Shown here in pieces: positions 25,848 through 33,921 of a stretch of 64,000 nt of DNA (position 1 is its first letter; each line of letters starts with the position of its first letter). Source of the stretch: DASQMT01 sp963827335 (lineage in GTDB: Bacteria; Actinomycetota; Thermoleophilia; Solirubrobacterales; Solirubrobacteraceae). The position numbers and the translations under genes were made by a program. Where the stretch lies: assembly GCA_963827335.1 (NCBI GenBank), contig CAWHAP010000023.1:62001-126000 (forward strand). The letters run 5' to 3'. Under the pieces are notes generated by a model. That model ran no database searches. It was not told the origin of the DNA and saw only the letters and a program-made list of their open reading frames with translations.

Positions 25848-28526
25848 ATGACCGCCTTCCCGAACTACACGCAGATCCCGACGCGTCTGCCGGTCGGCGC
25901 ATGGCAGGCCATCCGCGTCGGCTCGCTGCTCGGCGCCATCGGCCTGGCCATGGCCCTCGTGGCCGCCCCGGACGACGGCCTGTTCGTCCTCTGGAAGCTC
26001 GTCATCCCCATGCTGCCGCTGCTGTGGCTCGTCGTGCCGGGGCTGTGGCGCAACATCTGCCCGCTGTCGGCCTCGAACCAGACGCCGCGCGTGCTCGGCC
26101 TCTCCAAGGCGCTGACCGCGCCGGACTGGCTGAAGGAGTACGGCTTCGTGATCGCGGCCGGGCTCTTCATCCTGTTCGTCTCGCTGCGCAAGGTCGGCCT
26201 CGACGACTCCGGCCCGGCGAGCGCCCTGCTGCTGCTCGGCGCCCTGACGGGCGGCTTCGTCGGCGGCATGCTGCTGAAGGGCAAGAGCGGCTGGTGCTCG
26301 TCGATCTGCCCGCTGCTCCCGATCCAGCGCCTGTACGGCCAGACGCCGTACAAGCTGGTCGCGAACTCGCACTGCACGCCGTGCGTCGGCTGCACCAAGT
26401 CCTGCTACGACTTCAACCCGAAGGTCGCGTTCCTCGCCGATCTCAACGACCCCGATATATCCGTACCCGCCCAGCGCAAGCTGTTCGCGGCCGCCTTCCC
26501 GGGGCTCGTGCTCGCCTTCTTCAACCTGCCCGAGGCGCGCGGCGGCGAGGAGATCCTCGAGCTCTACGGCCAGTTCGGCCTGTACCTGGCCGCGAGCATC
26601 GCCGTGTTCTACGCGCTCGACTCGCTGCTGAAGGTCTCCACCCACAAGGTGACGACGCTCTACGGCGCGCTCGGCTTCTCGCTCTTCTACTGGTACGGCG
26701 GGCCGCTGTTCGTCGACGCGGTCGCGGGCTCGGTGCCCGAGGCCGCGACGTGGGGCGTGCGCGCCGTCGCCATCCTGCTCGCCGCCGGCTGGCTGCTGCG
26801 CACCTACGCCAAGGAGAAGGCGTTCGCCGCCCAGGCCGCCGCGCACGAGCCCGTGCGCAGGAAGCCGTCCGTCAAGCCGCTCGCCGACATCGCCGCCAGC
26901 CGCTCGATGGCCTCGCACCGCGCGCTCAACGTCGGCGCGCCCGAGGTGACGTTCGCGCCAGAGGGCAAGCACGTCGTGGCCAAGCCCGGCATGACGCTGC
27001 TCGAGGCCGCCGAGGCCGGCGGGCTCCAGATCGAGTCGGGCTGCCGCATGGGCGTCTGCGGCGCCGACCCGGTCTGCGTGTCGGATGGGATGGAGCACCT
27101 GTCGGCGATCTCGGACGACGAGCGCTCCACGCTCGACCGGCTCGGCTTCGCCGACAACACGCGGATGGCCTGCTGCGCCCGCGTCCAGGGCCCGGTGACC
27201 ATGAAGCTCGAGCCCGAGAAGCCGGCCAAGCCGTCGCTCTCGCGGATCGCGGCCTTCAAGTACGACCGCTCGGTCGAGCGCGTGGTCGTGCTCGGCAACG
27301 GGATCGCCGGCGTGACCGCCGCCGACCACGTCCGCCGGCGCCACCCGATGGCCCAGATCGACCTGGTCGCCGACGAGGCCCACCACCTGTACAACCGCAT
27401 GGGCATCGCCCGCCTCATCTACGGCCGCTCGGCGATGCAGGGCCTCTACCTCAACCCGGAGAAGTGGTACGACGAGCACGCGATCACGCCGTGGCTGAAC
27501 ACGCGCGCGCGCTCGATCGACCGCCTCAAGCAGGAGGTCGCGCTCGGCACGGGCGAGAAGCTCCGCTACGACCGCCTCATCCTCGCCACCGGCTCGAGCT
27601 CGTTCGTGCCCGACATCGAGGGCTTCGGCGCGCCGGGCACGTTCGTGCTGCGGACCGCGGACGACGCGCTCGGCCTGCGGGCGTTCGCCCAGCGCCACGG
27701 CGCGCAGCGGGCGGTCGTCGCCGGCGGCGGGCTGCTCGGGCTCGAGGCGGCCTACGCGCTGCACAAGCTCGGCCTGCGCACCACGGTGCTCGAGCGCGGC
27801 GACCGGCTGCTGCGGCGCCAGCTCGACGCGCGCGCCTCGGCGCTCCTGCAGGCCTACCTCGAAGGCCTCGGCCTGCAGATCCTGTGCAACGCCGAGACCG
27901 TCGCGCTCGACGGCAACGGCCGCGTGAACCTGGCGCTGCTGGCCGACAACCGCGCGCTCGAGGTCGACGTGTTCCTCGCCGCGGCCGGGATCGCCCCGAA
28001 CGCCGGGCTGGCGAAGTCGGCCGGCCTCGCGGTCAACCGCGGCGTGCTCGTCGACGAGCGGATGCGGACGATGGACTACAACATCCTCGCCGCGGGCGAC
28101 GTCGCCGAGCACGCGGGCCGCGTGCACGGGCTCTGGCCCGTCGCGGTCGAGCAGGCCGAGGTCGCGGCCGACAACGCGGTCGGCGGCGACAAGGAGTACC
28201 GCGGCTCGATCCCGTTCACGATGCTCAAGGTCGTGGGCGTCGAGCTGACCTCCGTCGGGCGCTTCGAGGAGCAGGCCGGCGACCAGGTCGTCTCGCTCGA
28301 GGAGCCGGGCGGCAAGTACCGCAAGCTCGTGATCGAGGAGGGACGGATCGTCGGCGCGATCCTCCTGGGCTACTCGCAGGAGGTGGCGGCGGTGCGGACC
28401 GCGATCAACCGCGGGTTCCCCGTCGGCGGCGTCATGGATGCGCTGCGCGCCGGCCGGTGGAGCGCGCTGGCCGAGCTGTCGGGCGAGCGCCCGCTGCTCG
28501 CCGGCGCACCGACCGGGGCGGCCTGA
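25848..28526 (+). CDS. Membrane [4Fe-4S] / [2Fe-2S] / FAD-NAD(P) oxidoreductase fusion
   Basis: An 892-residue protein made of three parts. Residues 1-330 hold about eight helices and Cys motifs of NapH/CcoG-like membrane ferredoxins: RNICPLSASN, GWCSSICPLLP and CTPCVGCTKSC (Cys176, 179, 182, 186), one [4Fe-4S] site. Residues about 370-460 form a [2Fe-2S] ferredoxin-like domain with C399-x4-C404, but the third expected Cys is D407 (CGADPVC, next Cys at 410); C442 and C443 follow. Residues 475-880 form a pyridine nucleotide-disulfide oxidoreductase with VVLGNGIAG (FAD), VVAGGGLLGLEAA (NAD) and ILAAGDVAEHAG (second FAD motif), similar to the FAD part of NirB and rubredoxin reductase. It likely moves electrons between NAD(P)H, Fe-S centres and the membrane. 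Partner and direction are unknown. Confidence 0.85.
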   Translation: MTAFPNYTQIPTRLPVGAWQAIRVGSLLGAIGLAMALVAAPDDGLFVLWKLVIPMLPLLWLVVPGLWRNICPLSASNQTPRVLGLSKALTAPDWLKEYGFVIAAGLFILFVSLRKVGLDDSGPASALLLLGALTGGFVGGMLLKGKSGWCSSICPLLPIQRLYGQTPYKLVANSHCTPCVGCTKSCYDFNPKVAFLADLNDPDISVPAQRKLFAAAFPGLVLAFFNLPEARGGEEILELYGQFGLYLAASIAVFYALDSLLKVSTHKVTTLYGALGFSLFYWYGGPLFVDAVAGSVPEAATWGVRAVAILLAAGWLLRTYAKEKAFAAQAAAHEPVRRKPSVKPLADIAASRSMASHRALNVGAPEVTFAPEGKHVVAKPGMTLLEAAEAGGLQIESGCRMGVCGADPVCVSDGMEHLSAISDDERSTLDRLGFADNTRMACCARVQGPVTMKLEPEKPAKPSLSRIAAFKYDRSVERVVVLGNGIAGVTAADHVRRRHPMAQIDLVADEAHHLYNRMGIARLIYGRSAMQGLYLNPEKWYDEHAITPWLNTRARSIDRLKQEVALGTGEKLRYDRLILATGSSSFVPDIEGFGAPGTFVLRTADDALGLRAFAQRHGAQRAVVAGGGLLGLEAAYALHKLGLRTTVLERGDRLLRRQLDARASALLQAYLEGLGLQILCNAETVALDGNGRVNLALLADNRALEVDVFLAAAGIAPNAGLAKSAGLAVNRGVLVDERMRTMDYNILAAGDVAEHAGRVHGLWPVAVEQAEVAADNAVGGDKEYRGSIPFTMLKVVGVELTSVGRFEEQAGDQVVSLEEPGGKYRKLVIEEGRIVGAILLGYSQEVAAVRTAINRGFPVGGVMDALRAGRWSALAELSGERPLLAGAPTGAA

Positions 28527-28539
28527 GCGGCCGCCCCGG
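28513..28539. terminator. Bidirectional hairpin terminator
   Basis: CCGGGGCGGCC and GGCCGCCCCGG are perfect 11-bp arms around the 5-nt loop TGAGC, which contains the stop codon of the redox fusion. It lies between convergent genes (redox fusion and msrB). No U-tract follows on either strand, as is common in GC-rich actinomycetes. Confidence 0.6.
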
Positions 28540-28551
28540 CGCGGACCGCGT

Positions 28552-28953
28552 CTAGCCCTGCTGCTCGAACCCGAGCGAGCAGGAGTTCATGCAGTACCGC
28601 ATGCCGCCCTTGTCGCGCGGGCCGTCGTCGAAGACGTGGCCGAGGTGCCCGCCGCAGCGGCGGCACACGACCTCGGTGCGGCGCATGCCGAGGGAGCCGT
28701 CCTCACGCAGCTCGACGGCCTCGGCCACCTTCGGCTCGGTGAAGCTCGGCCAGCCGGAGCCGGACTCGAACTTGGTGTCCGAGTCGAACAGCTCGGCGCC
28801 GCAGCCGGCGCACGTGTAGACGCCGTCCGCCTTGTTGTTCAGGAGCGCGCCCGTGAACGGCCGCTCGGTGCCCGCCTCGCGCAGGACGTGGTACTGCTCG
28901 GGAGTGAGCTCGGCGCGCCACTCCGCGTCGGTCTTCTGGATCTCGGTCGCCAT
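28552..28953 (-). CDS. msrB: Peptide-methionine (R)-S-oxide reductase
   Basis: A 133-residue cytosolic repair enzyme that reduces methionine-R-sulfoxide in proteins. The two zinc CxxC pairs are present (TCAGCGAEL and VCRRCGGHLGH), as is the catalytic RYCMNSCSL end with the conserved Cys. ESGSGWPSF is the family fingerprint. TACCCT lies 7 nt before ATG 28953 and there is no Shine-Dalgarno, so it is probably leaderless. It is convergent with the Fe-S/FAD gene, from which it is separated by the hairpin at 28513. Confidence 0.96.
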   Translation of the reverse strand: MATEIQKTDAEWRAELTPEQYHVLREAGTERPFTGALLNNKADGVYTCAGCGAELFDSDTKFESGSGWPSFTEPKVAEAVELREDGSLGMRRTEVVCRRCGGHLGHVFDDGPRDKGGMRYCMNSCSLGFEQQG

Positions 28954-28987
28954 GCCGTACAGGGTATGACCGAGATGCTGCGAACTC

Positions 28988-31978
28988 CTAACGCGCCGCG
29001 CCGGCCAGGCCCAGCCGGTGCGCGACGGCCGCCGCCTCGACGCGCCCGTGGACGCCGAGCTTGGCCAGGATCCGCGAGACGTGCACCGACGCGGTCTTCT
29101 CGCTCATGAACAGCACCTCCCCGATCGCGCGGTTGGTGCGGCCCTCGGCGACGAGCAGGAGCACCTCGAGCTCGCGCGGGGTCAGGCCCAGCCGGGCGAC
29201 CGGCGAGTCGTCGGGCTCGGGCTCCGGCTCGGGCCCGGCCTCGGCGAGGTCGATCCGCGCGCGGCGCGCGAGCGCCTCGACGTCGGCGGTCAGGAGCGCG
29301 GCGCCCATCCCGGCCGCCGTCGCGGCGGCCTCGCGCAGCGGGCCGGCGGCGGCGCCGCGGTCGCCGGCCGTGACGTGCGCCTCGGCCGCGCGGTAGCGCG
29401 CGTAGGTCATGGGGATGGGGAGCGAGAGCGCGGCGAACATCCCCGCCGCCCGCTCCCACGGCCCGGGGTCGGCGGGCGCCTCGCCGAGCATGGTGCGCCG
29501 GCGCTGCAGCTCGGCCTCGGCCAGCTCGCCCCAGCCGCGCGCCTCGTCGAACTGCGGGCGCGCGTCCGCACGCTCGCGCAGCACGGCGGCGACGTCGTCG
29601 AGCTTCGGCGCATACGGCTCCCCGAGCGCCTGTGCGCGCCCGGCCGTCTCGGCCTCGGCGCGTTGCGCCATCCACGTCAGACGCACCAGCCGCGTCGCCT
29701 CGTCGGACCCGACGAGGCGCGGGACGGCGCGCAGCACGATCTCGCGCGCGTCGTCCGGGCGGTCCTCGCGGATGGCCATCTCGACCTCCATCTCGGTCCG
29801 CGGCTCCACCCACTGCGGCTCGAGGGCCGCCTCGCTGAGCCGGCACAGCTCGACCAGCTCCTCGCGCGCCGCGTCGAGGTCGCCTTCGAGCAGCGCCAGC
29901 CGTGCGCGGCTGTCGCGCCAGAAGATCCCGGTGTAGGAGACGGCCTCGCCCGGGACCCGCGGCGGCAGCAGCTCGCGCGCCTCCGCGAGCCGCCCGAGCC
30001 GCACGAGCAGGTTGACGCCCTGCATGACGAGGAACGCGTCGAAGCTCGTGCGCTCCGGCCGCCGGCGGGTGTCCTCGATCTCGGAGCGCACCACCTCGAG
30101 CGCCTCCTCCGTGCTGCCGGTGAGGTCGAGCGCCTCGGCGAGGTTGACGGCCGCGCGCGAGCAGTCGGCCGGCGACGTCGCCCCGTGGGCGCGCGCGTGC
30201 GCCGCGCGCATCGTGGCGATGCCCTCCTCGACGTGGCCGAGCCCCGCGCGCAGGAAGCCGTGCGTGATGAGCGCGCGCACCTCGGTCGTCTCGTCGCCGG
30301 CGGCGCGGGCCTCCGCGAGCGTGGCCTCGGCGGTGGTGAGCGCCTGGGCGAAGTCGCCCAGCAGCATCTCCACGCGCGCCCGCTCCTCCAGGACGTGTGC
30401 GCGCTCGGCGCTGGGCCCCGACGGGAGCAGGGCGACCGCGGCGTCGAACGCGGCGAAGCTCTCGCCGCCCTTGCCCGCCTGGCGCAGGAAGTGTCCGAGC
30501 CGCTGGTGGAGCCCTGCGGCGCGGATCGGCTCGGCCGCCGGGTCGAGCGCCTCGAGCGCCTTGCGCAGGAGGGCGACGGCGCGCGACGCCTTGCCCGTCG
30601 CGCCCGCCGCGACCGCGGCCAGGCGGAGCAGCTCGGCCCGGTCCGTCCCCGCTCGCTCCTCGGCGTCCGGCACGCGTTCCCACAGCTCGAGCGCGCGCTC
30701 GAACTGCCGCAGCGCGACCTCGTAGGCGTAGACGCGCTTGGCCGCCATGCCGGCCTTGACGCTCGCGCCGAGCGCGCGGCCCAGCTCGTGCGCGCTCTTC
30801 CAGTGGCAGGCCAGCTCGGCGGCGACGTCGGCGTCGGTCACGTCGCCGAGCAGCTCCGGGCGCGTGTCGATCGCGCGGGCGATCGCCGCGTGCAGCGCCG
30901 TGTCCTCGCCGGGGAGCAGGTCGCCGTGCACGGCCTCGCCGACGAGCGCGTGACGGAACGCGTAGTACCCGCGCGCGTCGATCACGAGGACCTGGTGCGC
31001 GACCGCCTCGCGCGCGCCCTCCATGACCGCGTCCGGCGGCAGGTCGGACACCGCCTCGAGCAGCGCATGCGTGGCGGGCCGGTCGAGCACGGCGGCGATC
31101 CCCACGATGGCCTGCGCCGCGTCCGACAAGCGCTCGATCCGGGCGAGCAGCACGTCGCGCAGCGTCTCCGGCAGCAGCCAGCTGTAGCCGTCCTCGAGCG
31201 CTGCCAGCAGCTCCTCGGTGTAGAGCGGGTTGCCCTTGGAGCGCGCGTAGAGCCGCTCGGCCAGGTCGGCCGGCGCCGGCTCCTGGTAGATGCCCGCGAG
31301 CTGTGCGGCGACCTCGTCGCGGTCGAAGCGCTCCAGCGCGAGCCGGTCGACGCCGGCCGCGCGCTCGAGCTCGGCCAGGAGCGGGCGCAGCGGGTGGCGC
31401 CGGTGCAGCTCGTCCGAGCGGTAGGTGACGACGAGGCAGAGCGGCTCCTCGCGCGCGCTGCGCACCAGGAAGGTGATGAAGTCGCGCGTGGCGCCGTCGG
31501 CCCAGTGCAGGTCCTCGATCGCCAGCAGCACCGGGCCCGTGCGGCCGAGCCGCTCGAGCAGCGTGAGCATCGCCTCGAACAGGCGGCCCTGGCGGACGCT
31601 GTCGTCCTCGTCGGTCCGCGAGTCCGTCCCGCCCAGCTCGGGCAGCAGCTCGGCCAGCGCGTTGCGGGCGGACAGCGGCAGCGTCTCGGCCTCCTCGGCC
31701 GCGAGGCCGCGGGCCAGTGGCCGGAGCGCCGAGACGAGCGGGGCATAGGCGATCTGGGCGCCGCCGAGCTCGAGGCACTGCCCGAGCAGCACGCGCGCGC
31801 CCCGGTCCTGCGCGGAGGACTCGAACTCGCGCAGCAGGCGCGTCTTCCCGACCCCGGACTCGCCGCCGACGAAGACGAACGCCGGCCGTCCGTCCGCGGC
31901 GCGGTCGAGCGCGTTCCCGAGCAGCGCGAGCTCGGCGCCGCGCCCGACGAAGGTGGAGGAGGACACGCGGCGCGACAC
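28988..31978 (-). CDS. Large AAA/TPR LuxR-family transcriptional regulator (LAL/MalT type)
   Basis: A 996-residue regulator. An N-terminal AAA ATPase starts with VGRGAELALLGNALD, Walker A GGESGVGKTRLL and Walker B VLLAIEDLHWAD. The middle of about 500 residues is TPR-like helical repeats (ELWERVPDAEERAGTDRAEL and similar). The C-terminal LuxR HTH reads LTPRELEVLLLVAEGRTNRA, then IGEVLFMSEKTASVHVSRIL. LAL proteins act as ATP- and ligand-gated activators; the target here is unknown. The open frame extends to 32035, but GTG 31978 is preferred: GACAAT ends 6 nt before it, and the extension would run into the divergent XRE gene. Confidence 0.92.
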   Translation of the reverse strand: MSRRVSSSTFVGRGAELALLGNALDRAADGRPAFVFVGGESGVGKTRLLREFESSAQDRGARVLLGQCLELGGAQIAYAPLVSALRPLARGLAAEEAETLPLSARNALAELLPELGGTDSRTDEDDSVRQGRLFEAMLTLLERLGRTGPVLLAIEDLHWADGATRDFITFLVRSAREEPLCLVVTYRSDELHRRHPLRPLLAELERAAGVDRLALERFDRDEVAAQLAGIYQEPAPADLAERLYARSKGNPLYTEELLAALEDGYSWLLPETLRDVLLARIERLSDAAQAIVGIAAVLDRPATHALLEAVSDLPPDAVMEGAREAVAHQVLVIDARGYYAFRHALVGEAVHGDLLPGEDTALHAAIARAIDTRPELLGDVTDADVAAELACHWKSAHELGRALGASVKAGMAAKRVYAYEVALRQFERALELWERVPDAEERAGTDRAELLRLAAVAAGATGKASRAVALLRKALEALDPAAEPIRAAGLHQRLGHFLRQAGKGGESFAAFDAAVALLPSGPSAERAHVLEERARVEMLLGDFAQALTTAEATLAEARAAGDETTEVRALITHGFLRAGLGHVEEGIATMRAAHARAHGATSPADCSRAAVNLAEALDLTGSTEEALEVVRSEIEDTRRRPERTSFDAFLVMQGVNLLVRLGRLAEARELLPPRVPGEAVSYTGIFWRDSRARLALLEGDLDAAREELVELCRLSEAALEPQWVEPRTEMEVEMAIREDRPDDAREIVLRAVPRLVGSDEATRLVRLTWMAQRAEAETAGRAQALGEPYAPKLDDVAAVLRERADARPQFDEARGWGELAEAELQRRRTMLGEAPADPGPWERAAGMFAALSLPIPMTYARYRAAEAHVTAGDRGAAAGPLREAAATAAGMGAALLTADVEALARRARIDLAEAGPEPEPEPDDSPVARLGLTPRELEVLLLVAEGRTNRAIGEVLFMSEKTASVHVSRILAKLGVHGRVEAAAVAHRLGLAGAAR

Positions 31979-32019
31979 GCCCCCATTGTCGCGCACGCCG
32001 CGTTGTATGGTCGGCGGCG

Positions 32020-32853
32020 ATGGTTGCCGTGTCATCCGCAGCTCCTGCGGTCGGGGATCTGCTCCGCGGCTGGCGGCGCCGCCGCGGCCTGAGCCAGCTG
32101 GAGGTCTCGCTCGACGCCGCCGTCTCGGCGCGGCACCTGAGCTTCGTGGAGACGGGCCGCGCGCGGCCGAGCCGCGAGCTGGTGCTCCACCTCGCCGAGC
32201 ACTTCGACGTCCCGCTGCGCGAGCGCAACGCGCTGCTGCTGGCCGCCGGCTACGCGCCCGCCTACGGCGAGACGCCGCTCGACGCCGAGGCCATGGCGCC
32301 CGTGCGGGCCGCGCTCGACAAGGTGCTCGCCGGGCACGCGCCGTACCCGGCGCTGATCGTGGACCGCCGCTGGGACCTGGTCTCGGCGAACGCGCCGGCG
32401 CTCGGACTGCTCTCCGACGGCGTCGCGCCCGAGCTGCTCGCCCCGCCGGCGAACGCCATCCGGGCCTGCCTGCACCCGGACGGGCTCGCGCCGCGGATCG
32501 CGAACCTGGAGGAGTACGGCGCGCACCTGATCGGGCGCCTGGAGCGCCAGCTCGCGGCGGCGCCCGACGCCGGGACGGCCGAGCTGCTCGACGAGCTGCG
32601 CGCCTACGTGCCGGACCGGCCGGAGATCGAGCCGGGCGAGCTGCTGGTCACGCCGCTGCGGCTGCGCGCGCTGGGGACGGAGCTGCGGCTGTTCAGCGCG
32701 CTGGCGACGTTCGGGACGGCGATGGACGTGACGGTCGCCGAGCTGGCGATCGAGTCGTTCTTCCCGGCCGACCCGGAGACCGAGGCCGCGCTGCGCGCGG
32801 CCTTCGGGGAGCACCTCAGCGCGGCGCCCGCTCGGGGAAGCGGGCGCCGCTGA
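32020..32853 (+). CDS. MmyB-type XRE-family transcriptional regulator
   Basis: A 277-residue protein: an XRE helix-turn-helix (LLRGWRRRRGLSQLEVSLDA, then AVSARHLSFVETGRARPSRE) and a C-terminal PAS-like ligand-binding domain of the MmyB/MLTR group (ALIVDRRWDLVSANAPALGL and ELRLFSALATFGTAMDVTVA). Such regulators often control neighbouring oxidoreductases or transporters and may bind fatty acids. It is divergent from the AAA-LuxR gene with 41 bp between starts. TATGGT lies 8 nt before ATG 32020, giving a leaderless start. A hairpin covers its stop codon. Confidence 0.9.
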   Translation: MVAVSSAAPAVGDLLRGWRRRRGLSQLEVSLDAAVSARHLSFVETGRARPSRELVLHLAEHFDVPLRERNALLLAAGYAPAYGETPLDAEAMAPVRAALDKVLAGHAPYPALIVDRRWDLVSANAPALGLLSDGVAPELLAPPANAIRACLHPDGLAPRIANLEEYGAHLIGRLERQLAAAPDAGTAELLDELRAYVPDRPEIEPGELLVTPLRLRALGTELRLFSALATFGTAMDVTVAELAIESFFPADPETEAALRAAFGEHLSAAPARGSGRR

Positions 32854-32854
32854 G
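32815..32854. terminator. Hairpin terminator over the XRE stop codon
   Basis: CTCAGCGCGGCGCCCGCT pairs with AGCGGGCGCCGCTGAG around a CGGGGA loop with a one- or two-base bulge. The stem contains the last codons and the TGA of the XRE gene. It lies between convergent genes and probably stops transcription from both sides. No U-run is present. Confidence 0.65.
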
Positions 32855-32871
32855 GAGCACTGCGGGGACGT

Positions 32872-33066
32872 TCATCGACCGCGGAGGTGTGCGGTCGGTG
32901 CGGCGCGCGGCGGGATGCCGTGCGCAGCAGCGGCGCGGCGCCCGATCCGGGACACGGCCGTGCCGAACGGGCGGCGGAGGCTCGACGCCAGCCGGGCGCG
33001 CTCGCCCGCCTCGCGGCGGCTGCGGTCGGCTTCGGTGGCGTAGATGAGATGGAGCGAGCCGTGCAT
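32872..33066 (-). CDS. Small basic hypothetical protein
   Basis: A 64-residue frame starting MHGSLHLIYATEADRSRREA and continuing with a charged helix ERARLASSLRRPFGTA and a basic tail. I recognise no family. Support for a real gene comes from GAAAGG placed 9 nt before ATG 33066 and from its fitting the gap between the XRE terminator and the PadR gene. The open frame extends 6 codons upstream, but the RBS fixes the inner start. A pair of 22-bp-spaced direct repeats lies upstream (33160-33192). Confidence 0.45.
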   Translation of the reverse strand: MHGSLHLIYATEADRSRREAGERARLASSLRRPFGTAVSRIGRRAAAAHGIPPRAAPTAHLRGR

Positions 33067-33159
33067 GGTGGTGAGGCCTTTCAACGGGGGATCCGACGTA
33101 CTCGAAGGTACGGCTGAGGGAGGGGGGCCACATCGGGCAGACGCTCCGACTTGTGGGCC

Positions 33160-33192
33160 CCGACCCCTTACCGTGGACGAGCCGACCCCTTA
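33160..33192. repeat. Direct repeat CCGACCCCTTA, two copies 22 bp apart
   Basis: CCGACCCCTTA occurs at 33160-33170 and 33182-33192, exactly two helical turns apart. The pair is upstream of the small gene and just downstream of the PadR stop. The spacing suggests a tandem protein-binding site. Nothing else recognisable lies between 33067 and 33202. Confidence 0.45.
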
Positions 33193-33202
33193 GGCCATTC
33201 CG

Positions 33203-33826
33203 CTACACGGTTCCCTCGTCCTGAGGGGGCTCGGCCCCCGGCTCCTCGGCGAGGATCCGGTAGAGCGAGCGGCGGGTCTCGGCGAGCACGTCCTTGGCCG
33301 CCTCCTGCTGGGCCTCGCTGCCCGAGTGGGTGAGCTGGAAGAGCGCCATGCCGATGTGGCGCATCGCGCCCATCAGCTCCCAGGCGCCGTCGCCCATGTC
33401 GCCCTTGACGGCGTCCCACGGGGTGCCGAGCGACTCGGCGTGCTCCTCGACGTGGGCGCGGCCCTGGTCGGTGAGCGCGTAGGCCTTGCGGCCCTCGCCG
33501 GCGCCCTTGGCGATCAGCCCTTCGTCCTCGAGCTGCTGCAGCGCCGGGTAGACCGAGCCGGGGCTCGGGCGCCAGACGCCGTCGGAGCGCTGCTCGATCT
33601 CCTGCATCAGCTGGTAGCCGTTGCGGGGCTCCTCGGCGAGGAGCACGAGCAGGGCGGCGCGGACGTCGCCGCGCCGGGCGCGGGGTCCGCGCGGAGGGCC
33701 GAAGCCGGGGAACCCGAACTCCCGCCCGCCGTGCCGGCCGCCACCGCGCCGCGGGCCGGGCCCGCGGCCGCGGCCCATGGCCATCCAGCCGAGGACCCGC
33801 GGGTCGAATGCGTGTTGATGATGCAT
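33203..33826 (-). CDS. PadR-family transcriptional regulator
   Basis: A 207-residue regulator. A Gly/Arg/His-rich N-terminus of 50 residues (GRGRGPGPRRGGGRHGG) precedes the winged helix: DVRAALLVLLAEEPRNGYQL, MQEIEQRSDGVWRPSPGSVY and PALQQLEDEGLIAKGAGEGR. The C-terminal helical dimerisation region ends near 190. This corresponds to the PadR-s2-like group with poly-Gly heads seen in actinobacteria. The start at ATG 33826 is supported by AAAGGTGA 5 nt upstream. A strong promoter and a CGATATATCG palindrome upstream point to autoregulation, and the divergent permease 95 bp away is a likely target. Confidence 0.93.
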   Translation of the reverse strand: MHHQHAFDPRVLGWMAMGRGRGPGPRRGGGRHGGREFGFPGFGPPRGPRARRGDVRAALLVLLAEEPRNGYQLMQEIEQRSDGVWRPSPGSVYPALQQLEDEGLIAKGAGEGRKAYALTDQGRAHVEEHAESLGTPWDAVKGDMGDGAWELMGAMRHIGMALFQLTHSGSEAQQEAAKDVLAETRRSLYRILAEEPGAEPPQDEGTV

Positions 33827-33865
33827 CGCGTCACCTTTCTTCTTCGTACTTACGCGATGCGTCAA

Positions 33866-33894
33866 CGATATATCGGAAGTGTTCGGTATGTCAA
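33866..33894 (-). promoter_or_regulatory. padR promoter with overlapping palindromic operator
   Basis: On the minus strand TTGACA (33889-33894) is followed after 16 bp by TATATC (33867-33872). The perfect palindrome CGATATATCG (33866-33875) covers the -10 box, and its AT-rich centre stands out in this sequence. PadR proteins typically bind such sites over their own promoter, so repression by occlusion is the simplest reading. Confidence 0.75.
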
Positions 33895-33921
33895 GCCCCC
33901 GCCCCGGGTACCAGCGGTGGC

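Noticed and set aside
33150..33215. Possible tRNA on the minus strand (GTAGCGGAATGGCCTAAG resembles a D-arm)
   Set aside because: No acceptor stem, anticodon arm or T-arm could be folded, and the stretch includes the padR stop codon.
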